This document shows positions 47,103-56,248 of a stretch of DNA of 64,000 nucleotides, in pieces. Numbering within the stretch: the first letter of the stretch is position 1; each line of letters starts with the position of its first letter. Under the pieces are notes generated by a model. It was not told the DNA's origin and ran no database searches. It was given only the letters and a program-made list of their open reading frames with translations. Location of the stretch: NCBI RefSeq assembly GCF_042659445.1, contig NZ_JBHSSR010000001.1. One strand, written 5' to 3'. The translations under genes and the position numbers were made by a program. Source of the DNA: Macrococcoides epidermidis. Lineage in GTDB: Bacteria; Bacillota; Bacilli; Staphylococcales; Staphylococcaceae.

Positions 47103-47828
47103 ATGTACGAAGTAAAATTAGCTTCATTTGAAGGTCCGTTAGACTTACTCCTTCATCTCATTCAGAAATATGAAATAGATATTTATGATATATCGATGAA
47201 AGTTTTAACTGAACAATATATTAATTATATCAAAAATGTTGACGATCTAGATATTAATCAACATGGTGATTATTTAGTAATGGCAAGTGAGTTATTAAGA
47301 ATCAAGAGTAAAACATTATTACCCGATACAAATGTAGATGAAAGTGAAATCATCGAAGATCCACGTGAAGATTTGATGCGACAATTATTAGAATATCAAA
47401 ATTACCGTTTATATGCTGATATTTTAAAAACGAAAAAAGAGTCACATGAAAAATATTTTGTCAAACGTAGCAATGATTTGTCCCATTTCGAGAATGCAAA
47501 ACAAACACCGATACACATTGAACTTACCGATTTAATCACTGCATATCAGAAAGCAAAGCAACGTCGTAAAAAGATTGCCAGTGAATCTGTTAGTGTAGCC
47601 CGAGATACTTACTCCATGGAAGAAGCGATTGAGACAGTGACACATGCATTATCTCAAAAAAAGAAAATTACTTTTGATGATTTTGTTTCATTTTCTGAAA
47701 CAAAAACACAGGTTGTAACTTTGTTTCTGGCCATTCTGGAACTTATAAAAAATAATAAGATCAATGTTTATCAATCTAATGATTTTGGTGAAATTGAGAT
47801 TGAAAGAGGAAAAAACTATGTCGAATGA
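47103..47828 (+). CDS. scpA: Segregation and condensation protein A
   Basis: The kleisin subunit of the SMC condensin complex that compacts and segregates the chromosome. The 241-residue protein opens VKLASFEGPLDLLLHLIQK, the family start, and its C-terminal winged helix (ITFDDFVSFSETKTQVVTLFLAILELIKN) binds the SMC head. An AAGGTGA site precedes the ATG. It overlaps scpB by 11 bp. Confidence 0.95.
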   Translation: MYEVKLASFEGPLDLLLHLIQKYEIDIYDISMKVLTEQYINYIKNVDDLDINQHGDYLVMASELLRIKSKTLLPDTNVDESEIIEDPREDLMRQLLEYQNYRLYADILKTKKESHEKYFVKRSNDLSHFENAKQTPIHIELTDLITAYQKAKQRRKKIASESVSVARDTYSMEEAIETVTHALSQKKKITFDDFVSFSETKTQVVTLFLAILELIKNNKINVYQSNDFGEIEIERGKNYVE

Positions 47829-48363
47829 AAAAATTAATGTCATACTAGGACTATTATATGCAGTAGGTGATGAAGGTGTTGAAATTGAACAACTTGCAGA
47901 GATTATGGAACTTACACCAATACAATTATCTGATATTGTAAGTGCGTATAATCATGAAATTTTTGAAATACAAAAGTTAGGATCAAAATACTTTCTGATG
48001 ACCAATGAGACTTTAAATCCTTACCTGGAAGATCTGGTTACTGCTACAAATGAAAAGAAATTAACGCAGGCTTCACTCGAAACTTTAGCAATAATTGCAT
48101 ATAATCAACCTGTAACGCGTCATGATATTGAAATGATGCGTGGTGTGAATAGTGATGGACCTGTAAAAACATTGATTGAGAGAGGTCTGGTAAAAAGTAC
48201 AGAAGTACATGGTGAGCGTGCAAGACAATTAGCAACGACTGAATTCTTCCTGATGACATTTGGTCTTACATCTTTAGATGATTTACCGAGAGATGAGATG
48301 ATGACAAGTGATGCAAGTGAAATGGAATTATTCTTTAAAAATTTAAATGAAGAGGATGAATAA
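47818..48363 (+). CDS. scpB: Segregation and condensation protein B
   Basis: Partner of the SMC-ScpA ring, made of two winged-helix domains. From the ATG at 47818 (AAGAGGAAAAAACT site) it has 181 residues. The landmarks are LLYAVGDEGVEIEQLAEIM at the start, TQASLETLAIIAYNQPVTR and EMMRGVNSDGPVKTLIERGL. The start overlaps the end of scpA. The next gene, rluB, follows directly (2 bp). Confidence 0.95.
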   Translation: MSNEKINVILGLLYAVGDEGVEIEQLAEIMELTPIQLSDIVSAYNHEIFEIQKLGSKYFLMTNETLNPYLEDLVTATNEKKLTQASLETLAIIAYNQPVTRHDIEMMRGVNSDGPVKTLIERGLVKSTEVHGERARQLATTEFFLMTFGLTSLDDLPRDEMMTSDASEMELFFKNLNEEDE

Positions 48364-48364
48364 T

Positions 48365-49102
48365 ATGGGAGAACAATTAGAAAGATTACAAAAAGTCATC
48401 GCTAAAAGTGGTGTGACTTCACGTCGTAAAGCAGAAATTTTGATTACAGAAGGTAAAGTTACCGTTAATGGCGAGACTGTAACTGAACTTGGTACAAAGG
48501 TAAGTTCAAAAGACCGTGTAGAAGTAGAAGGCATTCCTTTAGAAAATCCAGAAAAGATATATTTATTGTTCCACAAACCAACAGGTGTGATTACGAGTGT
48601 CTCTGATGATAAAGGTCGAACAGTTGTAACTGACTATTTTCCGCAGCTGGACTTAAGAATATTTCCTGTTGGTCGTCTTGATTATGAGACAAGTGGTTTA
48701 TTATTACTGACAAACGATGGTGATTTTGCCAATCAGATGACCCATCCGAAATACAAGATGAAGAAAAAATATGTTGCTAAATTAAAAGGATTTCTGTTAA
48801 GAGAACAAGTTAAAGAATTAGAACGTGGTATTATGCTTGAAGACGGAAAGACGGCTCCAGCAATTGTGAAAGTGAAGTCCCAGGACAAATTAAAGGATAC
48901 TACTTTAGTAGAAATAACAATTCATGAAGGACGTAATCGCCAAGTGCGACGTATGTTTGCTCATTTCGGTCATGAGGTTGTGAAATTATCTCGTATTGAA
49001 TACGGACCGTTAACACTTAAAGGATTAAATGCAGGAGATGCTAGAGAACTTACACCTCATGAAGTCAAAACATTACGTAATATGAGTTTGAATAAATCAT
49101 AA
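48365..49102 (+). CDS. rluB: 23S rRNA pseudouridine synthase RluB
   Basis: It isomerises a uridine in the 23S rRNA peptidyl-transferase region (position 2605 in E. coli numbering). The 245-residue protein has an N-terminal S4 domain (ERLQKVIAKSGVTSRRKAE) and the RsuA/RluB catalytic domain with the nucleophile Asp in PVGRLDYETSGLLLLTNDG and the EGRNRQVRRMFAHFGH motif. The ATG at 48365 follows AAGAGGATG. The scpAB-rluB order is conserved. Confidence 0.95.
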   Translation: MGEQLERLQKVIAKSGVTSRRKAEILITEGKVTVNGETVTELGTKVSSKDRVEVEGIPLENPEKIYLLFHKPTGVITSVSDDKGRTVVTDYFPQLDLRIFPVGRLDYETSGLLLLTNDGDFANQMTHPKYKMKKKYVAKLKGFLLREQVKELERGIMLEDGKTAPAIVKVKSQDKLKDTTLVEITIHEGRNRQVRRMFAHFGHEVVKLSRIEYGPLTLKGLNAGDARELTPHEVKTLRNMSLNKS

Positions 49103-49138
49103 AATTCACATAGTTGCCACAGATAATCATTGCGTAAA

Positions 49139-49147
49139 TGATATAAT
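49139..49147 (+). promoter_or_regulatory. Extended -10 promoter candidate for resABC-srrAB
   Basis: TGATATAAT lies 36 bp before resA and is a perfect extended -10. A good -35 at standard spacing is not seen, so activation by SrrA is possible. Confidence 0.5.
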
Positions 49148-49182
49148 GTAATGTGACATTTTGAATAGAGAAGGGGTTAAGC

Positions 49183-49713
49183 ATGGCGAAACAGCAAAAA
49201 AAATGGATTCAATATATAGTGACTTTCTTTATTTTACTCGCAATAATTTTTATCATCTATGTTTCTGTAACGAAAGATGGCGAAAAAGTTGTGAAAATAG
49301 GTGATGATGCGCCAGTATTTGAATTGAAAACATTAGATGGCGATAAAGTAAATTTAAAAGATTATCGTGGTAAAGGACTAGTACTTAATTTCTGGGGGAC
49401 TTGGTGTGAACCTTGTTTAGAAGAAATGCCGGATTTAAACCGTGCACATAATGTGTACAAAAATCAAGATGTTGAAGTATTAACGATTCACGTTAAGAAC
49501 AGTCCACAACAAATTAAACAGTTCTTCAGTGCTTTAGACGAAGAAGTAACTTTACCAGTTGGTTTAGATAATGGTGATGTTATGGAAGCATATAATGCGA
49601 ATGATTTACCGAATACGTATATCATTGATAAAGATGGGAAGATCGTTGCACACCATAAAGGTCAAATGTCAAAACAAGATATTCAGAAATATATGGAAAT
49701 GGTAAAACCATAA
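49183..49713 (+). CDS. resA: Thiol-disulfide oxidoreductase ResA
   Basis: A membrane-anchored extracytoplasmic thioredoxin that reduces apocytochrome c before heme attachment. The 176-residue protein has an N-terminal membrane segment (IQYIVTFFILLAIIFIIYVS) and an AhpC/TSA-thioredoxin domain with the active site WCEPC near residue 75. GDDAPVFELKTLDGDKV and the cis-Pro region DLPNTYIID are as expected. It heads the resABC-srrAB run. An AGAAGGGG site precedes the start. Confidence 0.95.
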   Translation: MAKQQKKWIQYIVTFFILLAIIFIIYVSVTKDGEKVVKIGDDAPVFELKTLDGDKVNLKDYRGKGLVLNFWGTWCEPCLEEMPDLNRAHNVYKNQDVEVLTIHVKNSPQQIKQFFSALDEEVTLPVGLDNGDVMEAYNANDLPNTYIIDKDGKIVAHHKGQMSKQDIQKYMEMVKP

Positions 49714-49726
49714 AAGGAGGATGACG

Positions 49727-51364
49727 ATGCAGGAACAATCGATTAAATGTGTTTGTGGTCATGTTAACCCTCCTGGTACTCAGTTATGTCAAAACTGCGG
49801 CCGATTGATCAATGACAGCTATGATAAAAAGAAAACAACAGATGTCATGCGTTATGACGGTCAGGCAGTGAGAAGTAAGACAAAGAATAAAACATTGTTA
49901 GATAAAGTATGGATTTTTTTCAGCTCGGTTAAAGTTGGTGTGATATTACTTGTATTAACAGTTTTAGCATCAGCACTAGGGACAATGTTTCCTCAGGAAT
50001 ATTTTATTCCGGTAGGTGAAGATCCATCAACTTTTTATAAAGATAAATACGGTACTTTAGGATATATCTATTATAAACTTGGATTAGATAACCTATATAC
50101 ATCTTGGTGGTATTTAATACTACTTGCGCTTGTAGCATTTTCAATTATTGCTGCAAGTATAGACCGAGGCATTCCATTACATAAATCGCTTACGCGTCAG
50201 ACGGTGAAGAAACATCCAACGTACTTTAATCGTCAGAGGTTGACACTAGATGTACCGACGACAGTTGATCAGGCGGCTCTTGTAAATGCTTTAGCGCAGA
50301 GAAAATACAAAGTTAGAACAGATGGCACAGCAATATTAGCTGAAAAAGGCCGTTTAAGCCGTTATGGTCCTTATATTAATCATACTGGGCTAATCATTTT
50401 GTTAGCCGGTGCTATGCTTCGTTTTATTCCAGCATTTTACGTGGATGAATTTGTTGGTGTTGCAGAAGGTGAAACGAAGAGTATACCTGGAACTGAAAAT
50501 ACGTATTATATAAAAAACAATAAATTTATTTTTGAACAATACGATGCAGAATCTATTTCAAATATTAATGGTAAAGCTGCGGATTCCAGAATGAACAAAA
50601 TTGCTAAAAATTACGAATCTCAAGTTACCATCTATGAGAATAAAGCTGATAAATCAGTTGTCGGTGCTGAACCAAAATTAGCACAAATTAAAGATGATAG
50701 TGTCAAAGTGAACCATCCGGTTAAATTTGCAAATTTTGCGTTATATCAAAATAGTTTCGATCAGTCTCAACTTAAAACAATGACGTTTAAAGTTGAAGAC
50801 ATCAAGACAGGCAAACCTATCGGTAAAACATTTGAAGTTGCACTTGATAATCCGGACAAACAATACAAAGTAAGTAAAGATTTAACAGTGAGTCTGAAAA
50901 ACTATGCTCCAGATTTCAACGGTATTGCGGATAACGGAACTTTATTAACAAGTTCGCCAATACCGAACAATCCAGCTTTTGTCTTTGGTGTAGAAGATAA
51001 AAATAAGAAACCTGAATATAGTTTACTTAAAATTCGTTCTTCACAAGACATTACTAAAAATAATCAATATGCAGTTAAATTTGTGAGTGCGACGAATAAA
51101 ACGATTACTTATTTAACAGTAAAGAAAGATTTAACGTTACCTATTCTATTTATTGGTTTTTCAATATTTTTAATAGGTCTTGCCATTGGATCTTATATTC
51201 ACCACCGTCGTATCTGGATTGAAACGAAAGATGGATTTAAATTAGCAGCACATACAAATAGAAATTATTATGGGTATTCTAAAGACATTAACAGTATGTT
51301 AGAACCTTTCAATTTACCGAAAGTTAACGATAAATATGCGGATACGGAGGAAGAAAATGAATAG
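49727..51364 (+). CDS. resB: Cytochrome c biogenesis protein ResB
   Basis: With ResC it forms the system II heme transfer and ligation complex. The 545-residue protein starts with a zinc-ribbon-like CVCGHVNPPGTQLCQNCGR, as in Bacillus ResB, followed by three N-terminal membrane segments, a large extracytoplasmic domain (about residues 240-460) and a final membrane segment before a cytoplasmic tail. The second ATG (49727) is preferred because AAAGGAGG abuts the first. It starts 13 bp after resA and overlaps resC by 8 bp. Confidence 0.94.
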   Translation: MQEQSIKCVCGHVNPPGTQLCQNCGRLINDSYDKKKTTDVMRYDGQAVRSKTKNKTLLDKVWIFFSSVKVGVILLVLTVLASALGTMFPQEYFIPVGEDPSTFYKDKYGTLGYIYYKLGLDNLYTSWWYLILLALVAFSIIAASIDRGIPLHKSLTRQTVKKHPTYFNRQRLTLDVPTTVDQAALVNALAQRKYKVRTDGTAILAEKGRLSRYGPYINHTGLIILLAGAMLRFIPAFYVDEFVGVAEGETKSIPGTENTYYIKNNKFIFEQYDAESISNINGKAADSRMNKIAKNYESQVTIYENKADKSVVGAEPKLAQIKDDSVKVNHPVKFANFALYQNSFDQSQLKTMTFKVEDIKTGKPIGKTFEVALDNPDKQYKVSKDLTVSLKNYAPDFNGIADNGTLLTSSPIPNNPAFVFGVEDKNKKPEYSLLKIRSSQDITKNNQYAVKFVSATNKTITYLTVKKDLTLPILFIGFSIFLIGLAIGSYIHHRRIWIETKDGFKLAAHTNRNYYGYSKDINSMLEPFNLPKVNDKYADTEEENE

Positions 51365-52565
51365 TGAAGCTTTATTAAATATCAGTAGTACTTCATTGTA
51401 TGCTGCATTTATTTTATATTTAATCGCGATATTACCATTCTCAGCAAGTATTAAAGCGAAATCGAAGAAAAGTGAAAAAATTGCAGTAACCTTAACGATT
51501 ATAGGATTTATTATGCAACTCGTCTATTTTGTTACACGATGGATTGCTGCAGGTCATGCCCCGGTAAGTAATATGTACGAATTCCTGACGATGTTCGGTA
51601 TCATGATGGTCGGTGGATTTTTAGTACTATATTTCTTATATCATACACCTATACTAGCGTTATTCTCATTACCGATTGCAATGCTTGTCATTGTCTATGC
51701 CAGTATGTTCTCGCGTGATGTATCACCACTTATTCCGGCATTACAAAGTAACTGGCTGGCAATTCATGTAATTACAGTGACAATCAGTTATGGTATTTTA
51801 TCTGTAAGCTCAGTAGCAGGTTTAATATACTTATTACGTTATGTTGATGCGAATGAAAAATCAAAAGATGCTTTCTGGTTAGAGGTTGTAATGTATTTCA
51901 TTACACTTGTGATAGCTTTCATTTTAACGACAATCGTAATGAAAGGTATCGTTCATTATCAGGAAGATTATTATTATTATGATAAAAATGATAATAAGAC
52001 AATCGCTGAATATCATTTGCCAGGATTAGTAACATTTAAAGATAGTATTCCTGTTGAAAAAATTAAAGGGACAAAACAAGATTACAAAGAAGTTAAAAGA
52101 TTCAATACGGGTATTGAATTACCGCCAGTAATAAATGCACAAAAGTTAAATACAGTAGTTTGGTCTGTTATCATTGGTACAATATTATATGGACTGTTAA
52201 GATTAGTGTTAAGAAAAACATTATTTGCTGTAGTTAAACCATTAACGAATAAAGTATCACTCCAGTTGATGGATGAAATTTGTTATAGATCAGTAATTAT
52301 TGGATTCCCATTATTTGCATTAGGTGGTTTATTATTTGCAAGTATTTGGGCACAAATTGCCTGGAGTAGATTCTGGGGTTGGGACCCTAAAGAGGTTTGG
52401 GCTTTAATTACATTCTTATTCTATGCTATCTTCCTGCATCTGCGTTTAGGAAGAGGTTGGGAAGGTAAGAAAAGTGCCTGGCTTGCTGTGGTAGGTATGG
52501 CAATCATTTTATTCAATGTCATTGCAGTCAATCTTATTATTGCAGGTCTACACTCATACGCTTAA
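51357..52565 (+). CDS. resC: Cytochrome c biogenesis protein ResC (CcsA)
   Basis: A heme-handling membrane protein of the CcsA/CcmF superfamily. From the ATG at 51357 (GGAGGAAG site) it has 402 residues and about eight membrane segments. The tryptophan-rich heme motif WAQIAWSRFWGWDPKEVWAL and the conserved His residues around APVSNMYE and HSYA are present. It overlaps the end of resB and is followed by srrA after 18 bp, so cytochrome maturation and its regulator are cotranscribed. Confidence 0.94.
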   Translation: MNSEALLNISSTSLYAAFILYLIAILPFSASIKAKSKKSEKIAVTLTIIGFIMQLVYFVTRWIAAGHAPVSNMYEFLTMFGIMMVGGFLVLYFLYHTPILALFSLPIAMLVIVYASMFSRDVSPLIPALQSNWLAIHVITVTISYGILSVSSVAGLIYLLRYVDANEKSKDAFWLEVVMYFITLVIAFILTTIVMKGIVHYQEDYYYYDKNDNKTIAEYHLPGLVTFKDSIPVEKIKGTKQDYKEVKRFNTGIELPPVINAQKLNTVVWSVIIGTILYGLLRLVLRKTLFAVVKPLTNKVSLQLMDEICYRSVIIGFPLFALGGLLFASIWAQIAWSRFWGWDPKEVWALITFLFYAIFLHLRLGRGWEGKKSAWLAVVGMAIILFNVIAVNLIIAGLHSYA

Positions 52566-52583
52566 ATTAAAGGAGTAATCGAT

Positions 52584-53291
52584 ATGAAACAAACGATATT
52601 GATCGTTGATGATGAAGACAGAATCAGAAAACTAGCTAAAATGTATCTCGAGCGTGAAGGTTTTGAGACAGTTGAAGCAAGTGATGGCGAAGCAGCATTA
52701 GAACTTGCTTTGAATCAGAATTTCCATTGTATATTACTTGATATTATGCTGCCAGGAATAGATGGTATTGAAGTGTGCAGGAGAATACGAGAAGAAAAAA
52801 CGACACCGATTATTATGCTCACGGCAAAAGGTGAAGAGCATAATCGCGTTGAAGGTTTTGAAATTGGCGCCGATGATTATATCGTTAAACCTTTCTCACC
52901 ACGTGAAGTAGTATTACGTGTAAAAGCAATTTTACGTCGTGCTCAACCGACAATGTATTTAAAGCAGGATTCACATGCGAAAGACTTAATTGTATTTGAT
53001 TCTTTAGTGATTGATAATGATGCACATCGTGTTATGGCTGAAAATCAGGAAGTTAATTTGACACCAAAAGAATATGAATTACTATTATTTTTAGCTAAAA
53101 GTCCAGATAAAGTTTTCGACCGTGAACAATTACTGAAAGATGTTTGGCATTATGAGTTTTATGGAGATTTACGTACAGTAGATACACATGTAAAACGTCT
53201 TCGTGAAAAATTAAATAAAGTTTCACCAAAAGCTGCTGATATGATCCACACGGTATGGGGTGTTGGCTATAAGTTTGAGGTGAAAGAATAA
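52584..53291 (+). CDS. srrA: Response regulator SrrA/ResD
   Basis: OmpR-family regulator of respiration and oxygen-limited growth. The 235-residue protein has the receiver with Asp53 (CILLDIMLPGIDG), Thr in IIMLTAKGE and Lys in YIVKPFSP, then a winged helix with LTPKEYELLLFLAKSP, REQLLKDVWHYEF and RTVDTHVKRLREKL. A TTAAAGGAGT site precedes the start. Its stop shares a base with the srrB start, so both are translated together. Confidence 0.95.
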   Translation: MKQTILIVDDEDRIRKLAKMYLEREGFETVEASDGEAALELALNQNFHCILLDIMLPGIDGIEVCRRIREEKTTPIIMLTAKGEEHNRVEGFEIGADDYIVKPFSPREVVLRVKAILRRAQPTMYLKQDSHAKDLIVFDSLVIDNDAHRVMAENQEVNLTPKEYELLLFLAKSPDKVFDREQLLKDVWHYEFYGDLRTVDTHVKRLREKLNKVSPKAADMIHTVWGVGYKFEVKE

Positions 53292-55039
53292 TGCGCTATT
53301 TTAATAGCGTAGTAATTAAACTGTGGTTAACTATTTTGTTTATAGTGACTGCAGTTTTAATTATATTATCTGTCTCTTTAATGGGTTTCTTTAATTCTTA
53401 TTTGAAGAGCGAGTCAGGACATACGCTAAAGCAGCAAGCTGAGAAAGCCGAACTCGTATTAACGAGTCATCACGATCAAAGTGATGCATTAACTTATGTG
53501 AAAGAATTAATAGAAAATCCTGCCGGCATTATTATTGTTCAGAATAAATCTGATTTAGATGTTACATATGAAGATCCGTTAAAACAATTAATGGTCGATG
53601 AAATCAAGGAAAATGATGCATTCGATAAAGTTTTTGTTAAAGATGAATATGTCGTCAAGGATATTAAAGTAAATTATCAGGATAATAGACATGAGTTTAT
53701 TCTGATTGGCTATCCTTCTCAAGCTTTTAATCATGAAGATAGCGGTATATTTATTTATCAAGATGCTAATTCTATGGATGATGCACAAAATTATATTACT
53801 TTCATTATTTTTATCGTGGCTATGTTATTACTGATACTCACTACAATCTTTGCATTTTTCTTATCCAATAAGATTACAAAACCATTGTTACAATTAAAGT
53901 CAGCTGCTTTTAATCTCGCAAGAGGTGAGCGTAATAATAAAATAGCTGTATATTCCAGAGATGAGATTGGTGAATTAGCACTTGCGTTTAATAAGATGGA
54001 ACAGGAGATTACATTAAATATCAGTAAAATTTCACAGGAACGTAATTTAAGAGATCGCTTAATCAATGCAATGGAAGACGGCGTTTTAAGCTTTAATATG
54101 GATCTTGAAAAACAGCTGGAAAATCCGATGGCAGAGAAATTTTTAGATGATATTTCACAAGAAGACACAGATGTATTAAGTAAACTCGTGAATCAGGTAA
54201 TGCAATCTGATGAAACAATATATCATGAAATTTCTACGTTTAATAAGCATTATGTACTCATCATCTCACCCGTCAAAAATACGACACAGGGACAAAATAA
54301 TGGTGCTGTCGTAATTATTCGTGATATGAGTGAAGAGAAAAAGATAGATATGATGAAACAGCAGTTTATCGCAAATGTTTCTCATGAATTACGTACACCA
54401 ATTCAAATGTTACAAGGGTATACTGAGGCAATATTAGATGGTATTGTGGTCGAAAAAGATGATGTTGATGAATTTTTAAATATTATTCTCGATGAATCTA
54501 AACGATTAAACAGATTGGTTAATGAATTAATAAATGTTGCGCGTATTGATGCCGGAGAAACAACGTTAAATAAAGAAATGATGGATATTTCGCCTTTACT
54601 TGAAAAAAATATTCAGAACTTTAAGCAGAGTGCTATTGAACATAAAACAACATTACAATTAGATTTACAGCATACAAAAGAGGTAGCAATTGATTATGAT
54701 AAGATATTCCAGGTTATTACAAACCTTCTGGATAATGCAATGCGTTATACAAAGAGTGGAGACACTATAAAAATTTCAACATATAATGATTCTAGCAACC
54801 TGTATATCCAAATATCTGATACGGGTGTCGGTATCGCTAAAGAACATATCAATCATATATTTGAAAGATTTTATAAAGTAGATCAGGCAAGAACACGCGG
54901 TAAGCACGGTACTGGTTTAGGTTTATTTATCGTAAAAGCTATCATTGAAAAACATCATGGCGAAATTAATGTTGAAAGTGAGCAGGGTATTGGCACAACA
55001 TTCACGATTTCAATTCCGTTAGTTGACACGGAGCAGTAG
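53291..55039 (+). CDS. srrB: Sensor histidine kinase SrrB/ResE
   Basis: Membrane sensor that phosphorylates SrrA, thought to read the quinone pool or NO. The 582-residue protein has two membrane segments (about residues 9-31 and 168-192) enclosing an extracytoplasmic loop, a HAMP domain (LSNKITKPLLQLKSAAF), a PAS domain, the HisKA motif FIANVSHELRTPIQML with His365, and a HATPase domain (NLLDNAMRYTK, DTGVGI, GTGLGLFIVK). Two cysteines proposed for redox sensing in S. aureus SrrB are not seen in the catalytic part here. Confidence 0.94.
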   Translation: MRYFNSVVIKLWLTILFIVTAVLIILSVSLMGFFNSYLKSESGHTLKQQAEKAELVLTSHHDQSDALTYVKELIENPAGIIIVQNKSDLDVTYEDPLKQLMVDEIKENDAFDKVFVKDEYVVKDIKVNYQDNRHEFILIGYPSQAFNHEDSGIFIYQDANSMDDAQNYITFIIFIVAMLLLILTTIFAFFLSNKITKPLLQLKSAAFNLARGERNNKIAVYSRDEIGELALAFNKMEQEITLNISKISQERNLRDRLINAMEDGVLSFNMDLEKQLENPMAEKFLDDISQEDTDVLSKLVNQVMQSDETIYHEISTFNKHYVLIISPVKNTTQGQNNGAVVIIRDMSEEKKIDMMKQQFIANVSHELRTPIQMLQGYTEAILDGIVVEKDDVDEFLNIILDESKRLNRLVNELINVARIDAGETTLNKEMMDISPLLEKNIQNFKQSAIEHKTTLQLDLQHTKEVAIDYDKIFQVITNLLDNAMRYTKSGDTIKISTYNDSSNLYIQISDTGVGIAKEHINHIFERFYKVDQARTRGKHGTGLGLFIVKAIIEKHHGEINVESEQGIGTTFTISIPLVDTEQ

Positions 55040-55050
55040 TTTGGTACAAT
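55023..55050 (+). promoter_or_regulatory. SigA promoter of the FMN-riboswitch/ribU unit
   Basis: A perfect TTGACA (55023-55028) and TACAAT (55045-55050) with a 16-bp spacer. The -35 lies inside the last srrB codons. The RFN element begins 31 bp after the -10. Confidence 0.75.
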
Positions 55051-55080
55051 GATTTATGGCAATAGCCAAAATACACATTC

Positions 55081-55192
55081 ATCTTCGGGGTCGGTGAAAT
55101 TCCGAGCCGGCGGTAAAAGCCCGCGACCTGCATTATGCAGCTGATTTGGTGTAATTCCAAAGCCGACAGTACAGTCTGGATGGGAGAAGATG
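55081..55192 (+). promoter_or_regulatory. FMN riboswitch (RFN element)
   Basis: All conserved blocks are present in order: ATCTTCGGGG, GGTGAAATTCCGAGCCGGCG, AAAGCCCGCGACC, GATTTGGTGTAATTCCAAAG, CCGACAGT, AGTCTGGATGGGAGAAGAT. The P1 helix is ATCTTC/GAAGAT. It would reduce ribU expression when FMN is abundant. No strong terminator hairpin separates it from ribU, so control may be at translation initiation. Confidence 0.96.
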
Positions 55193-55254
55193 GAGGTCAG
55201 AGTTTCGTCAAGTTAATTTGTCCTCCTGATTCAAAGATGAAGTAAGGAGAATTT

Positions 55255-55818
55255 ATGACAAAATTGAATAGAACTAGAAGTCTGATACTGATCAGTTTAT
55301 TAAGTGCAATTGCATTCATACTGATGTTTTTAAAAGTACCAGTACCTTTCTTACCACCGTATTTAACGATTGACATCAGTGATTTACCGGCAATTATTGC
55401 ACTTTTTACTGTTGGACCTGTTGGTGCAGTACTAATTGAGTTCATTAAGAACATACTTAACTTCGTAATGAATATGACTGATCCTGTTGGTCCTGTTGCT
55501 AACTTTTTAGCAGGGACGTCGTTTATCATAATACTGTATGTTATTACAAAAGGAAGATTTAATAAGATAATACCAGCATTTATCAGTGCTACAATCGTAA
55601 TGACGATTGTGATGAGTATTCTGAACTATTTCGTGTTATTACCAATGTATGGCATGATTATGAATTTGAATGATGTTGTCAAGAACATTCAGGTTATCGT
55701 AACAGCTGGTATTATTCCTTTTAATATTATTAAAGGATTATTACTGACAATTCTATTCTATATTATTGTTAGACCTTTAGTACCGTTACTTAAAAAACAG
55801 ATGAAAATTAATGAGTAA
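55255..55818 (+). CDS. ribU: Riboflavin ECF transporter S component RibU
   Basis: The substrate-binding membrane protein of an energy-coupling-factor importer. The 187-residue protein has about five to six membrane segments, and the N-terminal segment around SLLSAIAFILMFLKVPVPF carries the interaction region for EcfT. The FMN riboswitch directly upstream confirms the ligand. The shared EcfA1A2T genes are not in the window. It starts after AAGGAGAATTT and is a single gene. Confidence 0.95.
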   Translation: MTKLNRTRSLILISLLSAIAFILMFLKVPVPFLPPYLTIDISDLPAIIALFTVGPVGAVLIEFIKNILNFVMNMTDPVGPVANFLAGTSFIIILYVITKGRFNKIIPAFISATIVMTIVMSILNYFVLLPMYGMIMNLNDVVKNIQVIVTAGIIPFNIIKGLLLTILFYIIVRPLVPLLKKQMKINE

Positions 55819-55846
55819 TCATTAATCGCATAAAACATAACTTGAC

Positions 55847-55886
55847 AAAAAAGCTTGAAGTTCGATTTGAACTTCAAGCTTTTTAA
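55847..55886. terminator. Bidirectional terminator between ribU and fer
   Basis: A perfect 16-bp stem AAAAAGCTTGAAGTTC / GAACTTCAAGCTTTTT with a GATTT loop, ending ribU on the left and the leftward ferredoxin gene. Confidence 0.9.
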
Positions 55887-55891
55887 TATTA

Positions 55892-56143
55892 TTATTCAAA
55901 TTTAAGCGCGTCGCCATCGAATGATTCATCTGCAACTTTAATTGAATCAGTGGGACATCCTTCAAATGCATCGATCATATCTTCTTCTAATTCTTCCGGT
56001 ATTTCCTGAGTTCCTTGGTTATCATCTAAAATAACATAGGCAATACCTTCATCATCATAATCATATATATCAGGTGCTGCTGCACCACAAGCACCGCAAG
56101 CGATACATGTATCCATATCAACGATCGTATATTTACCTGCCAT
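55892..56143 (-). CDS. fer: [4Fe-4S] ferredoxin
   Basis: An 83-residue electron carrier. The ATG at 56143 is chosen for its GTGAGGAGGCG site, dropping six residues. The cluster ligands are CIACGAC (three Cys) and the Cys in EGCPTDSI, so it holds a single [4Fe-4S] cluster. The acidic stretch EEDMIDAFEGCP is typical of Bacillus Fer. Conserved next to ypbB/recQ. Confidence 0.95.
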   Translation of the reverse strand: MAGKYTIVDMDTCIACGACGAAAPDIYDYDDEGIAYVILDDNQGTQEIPEELEEDMIDAFEGCPTDSIKVADESFDGDALKFE

Positions 56144-56248
56144 ATTTTTTCGCCTCCTCACACTTTCATGCTACACTAGTTATAACATACATAACTATTT
56201 TAGTGATAGTTAAGCACATTTTCAACAAAAATATTTCAGGGTGACAAA